Positions 46,377 through 54,861 of a stretch of DNA of 64,000 nucleotides are shown here, piece after piece (position 1 is the stretch's first letter; every line of letters begins with the position of its first letter). This DNA comes from Fodinibius sp. Rm-B-1B1-1. GTDB taxonomy: Bacteria; Bacteroidota; Rhodothermia; Balneolales; Balneolaceae. A program made the translations under genes and the position numbers. The notes beneath the pieces are model-generated. The model worked only from the letters and a program-made list of their open reading frames with translations. It had not been told where the DNA came from and searched no databases. The stretch is from assembly GCF_038594945.1 (NCBI RefSeq), contig NZ_JBCFYD010000003.1:86220-150219 (forward strand). Reading direction: 5' to 3'.

Positions 46377-46453
46377 AAATATACTTTTGTCACTTAAAAA
46401 TGAGTTCAAATATACGAACTAAAGCCGAGATAATAAGGGTATATTATGAAAGA

Positions 46454-47182
46454 CTAAAGAGTTCCGAAAATACTTTGAATTTTTAACTTCCACACCCGCC
46501 AAATAGCCTCCCAGACAATGGACTTTGACATTTTTGAGACCCCTTCTTCGCGCTCACGGAAAATAATAGCCACCTCTTTCAGTGAAAAGCCGGCTTGCCA
46601 GGCTCTAAAATGCAATTCAATTTGAAAAGCATACCCATTCGATCGAATTTTATCCACTGATATATTCTCCAACACCTTTCTACGGATACACTTAAACCCA
46701 GCAGTAGTATCAAAAATGGGAAGGCCCGTTATAAATCGTGCGTATAAATTCGCACTATAGGATAAAATCAACCGGCTCAACGGCCAATTAATAATGCTAA
46801 TTCCTTTTGCATATCGTGATCCGATGGCAACATCAGCACGCCCTGCCTTTACCTCAGTTATTAGTTTGGGCAAATCTTCTGGGTTGTGCGAAAAATCAGC
46901 ATCCATCTCACAAATAAATTGATACCCTTCCTTTAAGGCATATTGAAACCCTCGAACATAGGCTGTCCCCAACCCCAATTTTCCTTCTCGTTCTATTAAA
47001 TGTAAGCGATATCCATACTTCTTCTGCTTCTTTTTTACGATATTAGCCGTTCCGTCAGGCGAACTATCATCAACTATAAGAAGATCAATATCCTCTCCCT
47101 GCTTCAAGACCATGTTGATAAGTTCCTCAATATTTTCGGCCTCATTGTAGGTAGGAATAATAACCAACGTCTCTTTAGACAT
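46454..47182 (-). CDS. Polyprenol-phosphate mannosyltransferase-like glycosyltransferase (GT2)
   Basis: The 242-residue protein has the GT-A fold motifs of dolichol-phosphate mannose synthases: VIIPTYNEAENIEELI near residue 7, LLIVDDSSPDGTANIV near 34, and the metal-binding CEMDADFSHNPEDLP near 90. GSRYAKGI is near 122 and the FREREEGVSKMS segment near 207. There is no membrane helix, as in the soluble DPM1 type. It likely charges a lipid carrier with a hexose for surface glycans or protein O-mannosylation. It is 77 nt upstream of accA. Confidence 0.9.
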   Translation of the reverse strand: MSKETLVIIPTYNEAENIEELINMVLKQGEDIDLLIVDDSSPDGTANIVKKKQKKYGYRLHLIEREGKLGLGTAYVRGFQYALKEGYQFICEMDADFSHNPEDLPKLITEVKAGRADVAIGSRYAKGISIINWPLSRLILSYSANLYARFITGLPIFDTTAGFKCIRRKVLENISVDKIRSNGYAFQIELHFRAWQAGFSLKEVAIIFREREEGVSKMSKSIVWEAIWRVWKLKIQSIFGTL

Positions 47183-47355
47183 AAATCCTAATCAATAATT
47201 ATACCTATTACTTGTTCTAATACTTTTTAAATACATACAAATTCATACATCGAGAATAGCTAATAGATCATTAATGTTACACCAATAATTTTGCTATTTT
47301 CTGCCACTAAGAATATAAAACATATAATTAACCTTAATAACCTGAATTTATCATT

Positions 47356-48483
47356 GTGTTTGAATTAAAAAAGACGGCTTCCTCAACAAAAGCAAGACTT
47401 GGTACGTTAACAACCGACCATGGCACCATTGAAACGCCCATCTTTATGCCGGTAGGTACGCTTGGTACTGTAAAGGCTGTAAAACAGGATGATCTTATAG
47501 AAAAAGTAAAAGCACAAATAATCCTTGGCAATACGTACCACCTATATTTACGGCCCGGCTGTGATATTATCGAGGGAGCCGGTGGACTGCATAATTTTAT
47601 AAATTGGGATCGACCTATCTTAACCGATTCTGGTGGATACCAAATCTTTTCCCTTTCTGAGAATCGTGAACTAAGCGAAGAAGGGGCAAAATTTAAAAGC
47701 CATATTGATGGCTCCAAACACATGTTTACCCCGGAAAATATTGTAGATATTCAACGCACGTTAGGGTCAGACATTATGATGGTTTTGGATGAATGCCCTC
47801 CTTACCCAAGCAGTTACGAATATGCCAAAGAGTCGATGGAACTTACCCACCGATGGGAAAAACGTGGGCGCGAAGCATTCCTGAATTCACAACCTAAATA
47901 TGGCCACAAACAAGCACAGTTTGGTATTATACAAGGCAGTACCTATGAAGATCTTCGGATAGAATCCTCAAAATATGTAACTGATCTGGATTTTGAAGGC
48001 ATTGCCATCGGCGGACTCAGCGTGGGCGAACCCACCGAGCTGATGTACGAGATGACCGACCTCAATACCGATTACCTGCCAGAGCAAAAACCGCGATACC
48101 TGATGGGCGTGGGTAAGCCGGCCAACCTGATACAAAGCGTTGCCCGCGGTGTAGACATGTTTGACTGCGTGATCCCTACCCGCAATGCCCGAAACGGACA
48201 AATTTTTACGCGAAACGGTATCATCAACATCACCAATGCACAATGGAAAAATCATCACAAGCCGTTGGATCCCGATTTTCCGACGGACCTGTGCCAGAAA
48301 TACAAAATGTCATATGTGCATCACTTGTTTCGGAATGATGAACTGCTCGGCCTACAGCTTGCCACCTTACATAACCTCACCTTTTACCTGTGGCTGATGG
48401 AAGAGATAAAAAAACAGATCCGAAACGATACGTTTGCCAGTTGGTATCAGGATATGACTGACCAAGTTAGCCAAAGGATCTAG
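47356..48483 (+). CDS. tgt: tRNA-guanine transglycosylase with altered zinc site
   Basis: The 375-residue enzyme exchanges G34 for preQ1 in GUN-anticodon tRNAs. PTDSGGYQIFSL-type motif (LTDSGGYQIFSL, near residue 91), QGSTYEDLR near 192, AIGGLSVGEP near 215 and IPTRNARNGQIF near 274 are present. The usual zinc motif C-x-C-x2-C after DPD reads F-x-T-x2-C here (DPDFPTDLCQKY), so two Cys ligands are missing while the last Cys and the HN histidine remain. The start is GTG. A G+C-rich patch covers codons for residues about 216-275. Confidence 0.93.
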   Translation: MFELKKTASSTKARLGTLTTDHGTIETPIFMPVGTLGTVKAVKQDDLIEKVKAQIILGNTYHLYLRPGCDIIEGAGGLHNFINWDRPILTDSGGYQIFSLSENRELSEEGAKFKSHIDGSKHMFTPENIVDIQRTLGSDIMMVLDECPPYPSSYEYAKESMELTHRWEKRGREAFLNSQPKYGHKQAQFGIIQGSTYEDLRIESSKYVTDLDFEGIAIGGLSVGEPTELMYEMTDLNTDYLPEQKPRYLMGVGKPANLIQSVARGVDMFDCVIPTRNARNGQIFTRNGIINITNAQWKNHHKPLDPDFPTDLCQKYKMSYVHHLFRNDELLGLQLATLHNLTFYLWLMEEIKKQIRNDTFASWYQDMTDQVSQRI

Positions 48484-48580
48484 CATTTTCTTAAAACAAT
48501 ATTCTTGCTCCACAGGTACGTTTGGTAAAAAGCATTGGGGCACCGCCATTTTAAACACCACATCCTATTACACTGCTCTT

Positions 48581-48613
48581 TTAAAGGCACAGGCAAAAAA
48601 TTTGTGCTTTTAA
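48581..48613. terminator. Possible bidirectional terminator between tgt and BspA-like gene
   Basis: TTAAAGGCACA (48581-48591) pairs with TGTGCTTTTAA (48603-48613) with one G.T, around an A-rich loop. It sits between the convergent genes. The T-runs are short, so strength is uncertain. Confidence 0.4.
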
Positions 48614-48622
48614 CTATCCACT

Positions 48623-49660
48623 TTAGTTGGGACAGGTACCCCACTCAGGCATATGAGCTTTTGTTAGTGAACTTTCGGTTGCAAAACCATCCGGTTTATC
48701 GGGAATATTTGCCACGCACCAACCGCTGATATCCTGATTAAAAGCAGAGGTTCTTGAAAACATCCCACTCATATTTGTAACGCTGCTCACATCCCAGTTT
48801 CCTATATCCTGGTTAAAAGCTTCCGCCATAAGGAACATGCCACTCATATCCGTAACGTTACCAACGTCCCAGTTTCCAATATTTTGGTTAAAGCTCTCAG
48901 CTCTAGCAAACATGGTTGACATATTTGTAACATTGCTGACATCCCAACTTCCTATATTCTGACCAAAGGATTTAGCACCTACAAACATAGCCCCCATATT
49001 GGTAACGTTGCTAACATCCCAGCTTCCTATATCCCGATTAAAAGATGTGGCACTATAAAACATCTGGTACATATCGGTTACGTTGTTGACTTCCCAGCCG
49101 CCTATATACTGGTTAAATTTTTCTGCCTCACTAAACATCTTTCTCATATTTGTAACCTTCCCGACATCCCAGTTTCCTATATCCTGATTAAAACTTTGCG
49201 CCCCCATAAACATACCGCTCATATCAGTAACATTGCTGACATTCCAGTTTCCAATATCCTGATCAAACGAATTGGCAAAAAGAAACATAGCCGCCATATC
49301 AGAAACACTGCTGACATCCCAACTTCCTATATCTTGATTAAAGCCGGAGGCATTTGAGAACAGCTCATCCATCTCTTTTATCCCACTAGTACAAGTCGTG
49401 GCTGCATTTGAGGTTGTAATCTGACTTTTGGTTCGCTTCGTATATGTAACGCTTTTAACCATACCGCTATCACCTATTTGCGCATCAGGACATTTAACTG
49501 TTACCCCATTGGGGGCCAGATAAAATTTGGATTTCTTATTGTCCGGATTGACAGAAGAATCGTTACATGCCGTAAAAAAGTGAGCGAATATTATGGCTGT
49601 GCAAACGATCATTAACGAGCGAAAATGTCTTATGCAAAAATCCTTGCAGCTAACAATCAT
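48623..49660 (-). CDS. BspA/DUF285-type repeat lipoprotein
   Basis: I take ATG 49660 as start because the segment after it is a short signal ending FFTACND, a lipobox; another in-frame ATG lies at 49702. After about 90 residues of unique sequence the protein is nine 25-residue units of the pattern [20 protein letters not shown] plus five variable residues, then a degenerate cap. This is the DUF285/BspA family of surface proteins with leucine-rich-like repeats. Members in other bacteria bind host or matrix proteins; here an adhesion role is a guess. It is the last gene of the minus-strand accessory run. Confidence 0.85.
   Translation of the reverse strand: MIVSCKDFCIRHFRSLMIVCTAIIFAHFFTACNDSSVNPDNKKSKFYLAPNGVTVKCPDAQIGDSGMVKSVTYTKRTKSQITTSNAATTCTSGIKEMDELFSNASGFNQDIGSWDVSSVSDMAAMFLFANSFDQDIGNWNVSNVTDMSGMFMGAQSFNQDIGNWDVGKVTNMRKMFSEAEKFNQYIGGWEVNNVTDMYQMFYSATSFNRDIGSWDVSNVTNMGAMFVGAKSFGQNIGSWDVSNVTNMSTMFARAESFNQNIGNWDVGNVTDMSGMFLMAEAFNQDIGNWDVSSVTNMSGMFSRTSAFNQDISGWCVANIPDKPDGFATESSLTKAHMPEWGTCPN
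48690..49380 (-). repeat. Nine tandem 75-nt units in the BspA-like gene
   Basis: In-frame 75-nt repeats, each encoding a 25-residue unit with conserved ATCCCA(G/A)(T/C)TTCC-TAT on the plus strand. Units differ by scattered substitutions, so the array is old rather than freshly expanded, but slippage could still alter copy number. Confidence 0.85.
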
Positions 49661-49751
49661 TGATAAAGATATATTGGATTGAGAATTTGAATGGATAATC
49701 ATAATTCATACCCCGATTTTTTATTTAACCTTTTAAACCTTGATACCTGAT

Positions 49752-50519
49752 CTACTCGTTATTATTTGCCTCGTGCTTTGTCAACCCATCCAATGAGACT
49801 TTATAGATATTATTTTTGTCGTTGTATCGAATGCTATATTCAGTCGGATAATAGCCCGTCTTTTGAAATGCTGCAGGCTGTTTAACCGGGATGGTAGTAT
49901 CAGGACGCGTTTCCAAAAATGCATTCGTAATCATGGGTTCTAAAAAATACATGTTGCCGTGATAGAAGCCGTAGATGAATGTGGCTCTGAATTTTTCTCC
50001 GTTCCACTCTGGCGCGCGGCTGTCATGCCAGTGCACGCCCATATCGGGAATTGCAATTTGACCCGAAGCATAATCTTCGGGGATATATTGCTGAGACACT
50101 TTCACGGTATCGGGACCTGGTACAACTTCACTTACTTTATCTTCTCCGACAATATAGAAATGAAAATCGAAATGAGGGATACCATAAATGTCTTCCGGCT
50201 CATGGCCGTGCGGGTTCCAACCCAACTCCGCATATTTATAACCTGTTAATTTTGCTTCTTTTGGATATTCAAGAAATACATTTTTCCTGTTCTCGATGTC
50301 TTGCGGCAACGCTGACAACATGCCTTTTGTAAAACTATACCCAATAGAAACCGGTATTCCGTCTTCGGACAAGGTGACAAAAGTACGAATTGATCCATTA
50401 CCCAATTGTTTCGACGGCCCGTAAAACGTATCTGAACCTGAAGAGTTCGAATTGGTAAGACAACCAGCAGCAAGTAATCCTAAAACAATGGTGTTTACAA
50501 TTAAATAATATTTCTTCAT
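49752..50519 (-). CDS. DUF5602/TTHB210-like lipoprotein
   Basis: The 255-residue protein has a lipobox (LLAAGCLTN, Cys20). It continues with GSIRTFVTLSEDGIPVSIGYSF, ELGWNPHGHEPEDIYGIPHFDFHFY and IPDMGVHWHDSRAP. The His-rich HGHEP, HFDFHFY and HWHD clusters resemble the TTHB210-like (DUF5602) fold and suggest metal binding. The family name is from memory. The function is unknown. It lies upstream of the BspA-like gene and downstream of the cupin gene, all on one strand, but 100-nt gaps suggest separate promoters. Confidence 0.72.
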   Translation of the reverse strand: MKKYYLIVNTIVLGLLAAGCLTNSNSSGSDTFYGPSKQLGNGSIRTFVTLSEDGIPVSIGYSFTKGMLSALPQDIENRKNVFLEYPKEAKLTGYKYAELGWNPHGHEPEDIYGIPHFDFHFYIVGEDKVSEVVPGPDTVKVSQQYIPEDYASGQIAIPDMGVHWHDSRAPEWNGEKFRATFIYGFYHGNMYFLEPMITNAFLETRPDTTIPVKQPAAFQKTGYYPTEYSIRYNDKNNIYKVSLDGLTKHEANNNE

Positions 50520-50637
50520 AAGTGAATATCAGTTAAAATCAGTGTTTATATTTCAAGAGTAATAAAGTGCTAGATTGTAAGGTGCCTCGAATAGCACAGT
50601 AGTTTGCACAATACTCTAACACTCATTGCTCCTCACT

Positions 50638-51099
50638 TCAAATTATCGGATCCCCGACTAGCTCTACGTCGTGTTTGGCACTGATTTTTGCAAATTCCTC
50701 TTGCGTTACATCACGACCACTTATTTTGCTAAAGAAGTCTTCAATGGTACCTGCAGGTTGAGCGATAATCAGGAGACTGCCCGGCTCTTCAGTAATATGA
50801 GCCCAGGCGTGAGGCACCTTCCGCGGGGCCAGCACCGAATCGCCTTCGGTCAGGGTCAGCCGCTCATCCCCGATTTCAACAACAAATTCACCTTTCAGAA
50901 CATACAGCCACTCATCCTGCTTCTGATGTATATGCCGGGGTGGCCCTCCCTTACCCATGTCTTTATGTTCAAAAACAAACATTCCACCTTTTGAATCCTC
51001 GGTAGTAACTTTTCGATCAATGGGTAGTTTCCCCAAGATGGAAAGCGGGTTATCTAAGCGATCTTCTCCCTCCAATACGTAATTAGCAGAATTATTCAT
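50638..51099 (-). CDS. Cupin-domain protein
   Basis: The 153-residue protein has cupin motif 1 (GGPPRHIHQKQDEWLYVLKG, metal ligands His, His and Glu) and motif 2 (GDSVLAPRKVPHAW with the last His) around residues 48-95. It lacks a signal peptide, unlike its neighbours. Cupins of this size can be dioxygenases, isomerases or small-molecule sensors; no substrate can be read. It sits between two lipoprotein genes. Confidence 0.85.
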   Translation of the reverse strand: MNNSANYVLEGEDRLDNPLSILGKLPIDRKVTTEDSKGGMFVFEHKDMGKGGPPRHIHQKQDEWLYVLKGEFVVEIGDERLTLTEGDSVLAPRKVPHAWAHITEEPGSLLIIAQPAGTIEDFFSKISGRDVTQEEFAKISAKHDVELVGDPII

Positions 51100-51202
51100 T
51101 GTAAGCGCTCTGAAAATTTTAATTAAAATGTAATTTGTAGAAATTTGAAATATCCGTCGGTTCCCGGTTTCCCGGGATTGATCAACGAGCAGATCAATTT
51201 CT

Positions 51203-51700
51203 CTAATTCTCAGACATCGGCTTCAGGTTGGCGTGGGCCGTCCATTGCCAAACCTCATCGTCGGGTTGCCAGCTCCAAACGCTAAGTCGCGGCGCTGGTT
51301 CGGTATTCGTGCGCTCTCCGTCGATCGTCTCTATCACAGAAATCGAATAGGTGACCACAATTTGATTATTACTCTGGGTTGTCTTGAAGTTGCTTAATGT
51401 GTAATCACCGAGATTAAGCCCTTTGATTAACTGGAGTTCTGCTGATCGATTGCGTGCCCCATCGGAATGCACCGATTGGAATTCCTCAGCCATATGTTTT
51501 TTTATCCAGCTAATATTCTTATTCGACATAGCTTTCCACATACGTTTTTCTAACTGGATCGCGTCAGCCTCGGGGGGGTCAGCAGCTGTTCTATTTTTTT
51601 GTTCGCAACCAAGAAAAGTACCTACAAGCAATATTAAACTGATTATAAAAACGAGTGATTGATTTGAAGAAAACATAGTTATCGCTCTGAGTAGATTCAT
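51203..51700 (-). CDS. NTF2-like (DUF4440) lipoprotein
   Basis: The 165-residue protein has a lipobox (LLVGTFLGCEQ, Cys32 from the first ATG; an ATG at 51676 would shorten the leader). The mature part is a SnoaL/NTF2-like cone: an N-terminal helix pair (LEKRMWKAMSNKNISWIKKHM, EEFQSVHSDGARNRSAELQLI) followed by three or four strands ending VWQWTAHANLKPM. NTF2-like folds form ligand pockets or enzymes. The function is unknown. It is one of two intact NTF2-like lipoproteins here, plus a pseudogene at 54.7 kb. Confidence 0.78.
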   Translation of the reverse strand: MNLLRAITMFSSNQSLVFIISLILLVGTFLGCEQKNRTAADPPEADAIQLEKRMWKAMSNKNISWIKKHMAEEFQSVHSDGARNRSAELQLIKGLNLGDYTLSNFKTTQSNNQIVVTYSISVIETIDGERTNTEPAPRLSVWSWQPDDEVWQWTAHANLKPMSEN

Positions 51701-51763
51701 AAATTAAATTTTGATATAAGTAGGTGATTTAAAACAGGCTATAGCCTAAAATTACTTATTAAG

Positions 51764-52297
51764 CTACTTATTGGGGTTGTAGTTCTCGTCCATAAAAATT
51801 TGCGCTTCGACTATCCATTCCCCGTCTTTTTTAAGAAGAAGTAAGAGCGAGTGATTCTTACGAAGTAGAACTTCATCGCCGTTAGGGTATTTCTGCCCTT
51901 TTATCTCCTGATAGGTCCAGGCAACTGCTACATTCGGTTTTAGAATACGAATCTTCCCGGTGGGTTCTCCAACCATCTCTCCACTGTTAAACTCGGAAGA
52001 GGAAAATAATTTTGTCAGTTTCTTCCGGATTGCTTCCTTTCCTTCTCTCCAATCTCCAAAGGCATTGAGCCACTGTGCTTCAGAGGAATATATACTGGAA
52101 GCCATCTCGGCATCGCGTTTGGCAAATCCCTCTGCCATGACACCTAATACCTTTCCAACGGCCTCTTTTTCGCTTTCATTCGTCGGCGTATTTTCAACCG
52201 AAGTGCCATTATCTTTGCAGGCAACAAAACCTGCCAGTATTGTTACGATTAAAATCACTCCCATTACAGAATAAAATTTAGATGTATTCATGCTCAT
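51764..52297 (-). CDS. SgcJ/EcaC-type NTF2-like lipoprotein
   Basis: The 177-residue protein has a lipobox (ILAGFVACKDN). Its domain follows the SgcJ/EcaC pattern: VGKVLGVMAEGFAKRDAEMASSIYS, AQWLNAFGDWREGKEAIRKKL, VAVAWTYQEIKGQ and the terminal KKDGEWIVEAQIF. The fold binds small hydrophobic or charged ligands in other members. Its C-terminus aligns with the decayed copy at 54668-54850. It is 81 nt downstream of the 52379 lipoprotein gene and may share its promoter. Confidence 0.8.
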   Translation of the reverse strand: MSMNTSKFYSVMGVILIVTILAGFVACKDNGTSVENTPTNESEKEAVGKVLGVMAEGFAKRDAEMASSIYSSEAQWLNAFGDWREGKEAIRKKLTKLFSSSEFNSGEMVGEPTGKIRILKPNVAVAWTYQEIKGQKYPNGDEVLLRKNHSLLLLLKKDGEWIVEAQIFMDENYNPNK

Positions 52298-52378
52298 CCA
52301 TAATTTAGTTGTAGTTGAAATTATCTAACGATACGGGGTCGTGAATCAGACACAAGAACTGTTATTCATTCCTTGACG

Positions 52379-53404
52379 TTACTCTCCCGTAACAATTGTT
52401 ATCCTGGCTTTAGGTTTACCATCGATATGACCCGACTCTTTGGATGTATCATAGGTCCCCTCTCCTTTGGCTACAAAAGTTCCGTAATTATCATCACCGC
52501 CAGGACCAAACCCGCCATCTGCTTCCATAGTTGTGACCGTTAAATAGTCTTGTGATGAAGCAGGTTCCGGATATATTCTAATAGAGTGTTCGAAACCGTC
52601 TATTTTTATTTGGCCTTTTTTCTCCAAGTATACAGCTAAAGGAGGAACGTGATAAATCTTCGATTCCTTTGTACCCTCGAAATTGCCGGTAGTCTTAAAA
52701 TAAAATTCACAATCGCCGCCGAAACTCCCGTCGGTCGTCCAGTTTTGTATTTCGTTAATCCCCGTTTTCCAATCGTTGCTTTGTATAACACCGCCGTTGC
52801 GTACGATCCTTTCAGCTATCATTTTCTCGGCTGAATCAGCGGACTGCTCCCGGCTGATCTTCCGCTCCTCCGGATGCAGGCTAAACAACGCTGCCACTTT
52901 GGCTATTTTGACTTCTTCCCGTGAACTCAAGATTTTCTTGCTGCCGTCAGGGCGATAGGCAGTCCCTCCCTTTGCATCTACATCCAGTACGCAAATTGCC
53001 ATGAGGTTATTATTGGCATGCTCCCAGGTTTCGCGGTGGGTTTCATAGGGCAGGTAAAAATCCATGCTCGGCAACTCATCGAGTAACCCGTTAAGGACAT
53101 CTTCACCGCCAAGATTTTTCGCTACCGCCTTTTTCAGGGCCGCCCCTTCCGGTTGACTCAAGAACTCTCCAAACACCAGTTTGTGTTCATTATATGGAGA
53201 GGCATCCATTGCACTGTGGACACTTTCGCGAACGTCGGGATTCCCCATCGCCGCTGCCACGGCAAAAGCCAGTTTCTCATTAGCCGCTTTCGGTAAATCC
53301 TTCGGGGATATGCCCTGATCGCAACTCCCTACTAACATCAAGCTCAAAACCAACCAAAAAACTTTTAACTGGTTCTGTAGGGTATGACTCATTAAAGATT
53401 TCAT
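52379..53404 (-). CDS. Paralogous lipoprotein family, member 1
   Basis: A 341-residue lipoprotein (lipobox LMLVGSCDQ) of a family I cannot name. After the Cys come a helical domain (about residues 40-125), the invariant DFYLPYETHRETWEHA, and a strand pair starting with NWTTDGSFGGDCEFYF. An acidic glycine-rich loop, MEADGGFGPGGDDNYGTF, lies near the end and resembles a calcium-binding C2-type loop (inference). Its first 94 residues after LP match member 5 at 88 positions, while the rest differs strongly. It has its own copy of the 40-bp element 88 nt upstream. Confidence 0.8.
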   Translation of the reverse strand: MKSLMSHTLQNQLKVFWLVLSLMLVGSCDQGISPKDLPKAANEKLAFAVAAAMGNPDVRESVHSAMDASPYNEHKLVFGEFLSQPEGAALKKAVAKNLGGEDVLNGLLDELPSMDFYLPYETHRETWEHANNNLMAICVLDVDAKGGTAYRPDGSKKILSSREEVKIAKVAALFSLHPEERKISREQSADSAEKMIAERIVRNGGVIQSNDWKTGINEIQNWTTDGSFGGDCEFYFKTTGNFEGTKESKIYHVPPLAVYLEKKGQIKIDGFEHSIRIYPEPASSQDYLTVTTMEADGGFGPGGDDNYGTFVAKGEGTYDTSKESGHIDGKPKARITIVTGE

Positions 53405-53492
53405 AAATATTTATTTTGTTTTGTAATTAAAAAGCCAAGTATCGTATGCATTTCATGTCATCTAAAAGGTAATAGGACGACAAGTTTGATGC

Positions 53493-53532
53493 TTGTACAG
53501 ATGTTGCGAATATTTGTAATTTTGTGATAATT
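53493..53532 (-). promoter_or_regulatory. 40-bp direct-repeat element, copy 1 (upstream of 53404 gene)
   Basis: On the plus strand it reads TTGTACAGATG, then TTGCGAATAT, then TTGTAATTTTG. It matches copies 2 and 3 at most positions, with the last box diverged. It lies 88 nt before the member 1 start. An unrelated perfect palindrome, CGACTATAGTCG, follows at 53543-53554. Confidence 0.8.
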
Positions 53533-53632
53533 AGGCCTATATCGACTATAGTCGCACTTTTCAAAGCCAATAAGTTTTAACACCTTGCTTTCAAGGGTAT
53601 CTTTCCTATAGCTTTTTGTTATAGTTCATTAT

Positions 53633-54493
53633 TTATGCATTGTACCGGGATTCACCAGTGGGTTTAAAAAACTCTATCAGGTGTTTGTTAAAAACGAATG
53701 GGCGATCAAGGAATGGAAAATGTCCGGCACGACGAATAGCCTTGAGTTGGGCATTTGGCATGATCTTCTTGGTTAACCGACCGTATTGTGTAGGAATAAA
53801 CTGATCTTCTTTGCCCCACAAAATGAGTGTCTTATGACTTACGCTTTTAAGCTGATCATCCGTAAAAGGGTCAAATACTTTTCCCTTTCCATCCCAAAAG
53901 GGACGCCTACCGCCGGGCTTCTGAAGTACCTCAACCGCATACTGGGTCAGGGCGTCAGAAATATTTGATTTTTCGTGAACCAGATAGTGTATTGCCCAGC
54001 GGGCAGCGGTTAGTGTGGGATAACAGTTAAGTAACAAAGATCGAAATTTGGCTCCGGTTGCCATCTGCTTACCAAGAGCACCGGAATTGATCAAGGCCAG
54101 CTTTTTAACCCTCTTGGGATTATTCATCGCAAACTGCAGCGAAATTGCCCCTCCACACGAATTACCAGCCAGGTAGCCCTGATTAAGCTCAATCGCATCA
54201 AAAAAATTACGCAGCCAACGGGCATAAAAAGCTTTGTCATAGGTTGCCGGTGGCTTATCCGATTCACCATATCCAACCACATCAGGAGCAATAACCCGAA
54301 AGTGAGTGGAAAGAGCCCCAATAGACTGATACCATACCACACCTCCTATGCCCGAGCCATGCAACAGAACCAGCGGAGGGCCATCACCGGCCGCCAGGTA
54401 AGCCGTTTTGATATCACCGGCTTGGATTTCTCGTTGCTCTACCGGCACTCCTATGGCTTCGATTAATTGTTGTCTTGCAGACTCTTTATCCAT
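53633..54493 (-). CDS. Alpha/beta hydrolase
   Basis: The 286-residue protein has a complete catalytic set. The oxyanion region is LLHGSGIGGVVW near residue 43, the nucleophile elbow GNSCGG is near 111 (Ser), the acid lies in WGKEDQF near 226, and the catalytic His is in AGHFPFLDRP near 255. The fold is of the MhpC/BphD type that cleaves C-C or ester bonds. It has no signal peptide. It breaks the paralogue array, being between member 1 and members 2-4; the element is not found upstream of it. Confidence 0.9.
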   Translation of the reverse strand: MDKESARQQLIEAIGVPVEQREIQAGDIKTAYLAAGDGPPLVLLHGSGIGGVVWYQSIGALSTHFRVIAPDVVGYGESDKPPATYDKAFYARWLRNFFDAIELNQGYLAGNSCGGAISLQFAMNNPKRVKKLALINSGALGKQMATGAKFRSLLLNCYPTLTAARWAIHYLVHEKSNISDALTQYAVEVLQKPGGRRPFWDGKGKVFDPFTDDQLKSVSHKTLILWGKEDQFIPTQYGRLTKKIMPNAQLKAIRRAGHFPFLDRPFVFNKHLIEFFKPTGESRYNA

Positions 54494-54667
54494 ATCTCTA
54501 CTCCCTAAACAATCATTAAGAACAGTTTAATAAGACAGGTAACAATAATGATGCCCAATAATCACCTGCACAATACCCGGAACAATCTTGAAAAAGTAAT
54601 GATGACTGATTTTCCTATTCCCCTATCTATCTTAATCACTCAATGTTTTATCATCACGCACGTCCAT

Positions 54668-54850
54668 CTACATGTCTGATATCATTTTCCATCTCCCATT
54701 ACCCTTGACCAACACCTTGAGTGAAAAGTTACGACGAACCTCCATAGGCTCTCCAGATTGAGTGGGTTGCCCCTCTCTTAAATTGTTGCTGATCAAATTT
54801 CAATTGTAAGTTTCCTTGGTTTGTGATCAATGCCAGCAAACTTTTAAAAA
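54668..54850 (-). pseudogene. Decayed NTF2-like (SgcJ-type) gene fragment
   Basis: On the minus strand, codons before the TAG at 54668-54670 translate to GEPMEVRRNFSLKVLVKGNG followed by RWKMISDM. This aligns with GDEVLLRKNHSLLLLLKKDGEW near the end of the 51764 lipoprotein. Further upstream that frame hits a stop, and another frame gives KFDQQQFKRGATHSIWRAYG, so a frameshift has occurred and the 5' half is lost. It explains about half of the 368-nt gene-free gap 54494-54861; I see nothing definite in the rest. Confidence 0.65.
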
Positions 54851-54861
54851 ATTGACGTGCC

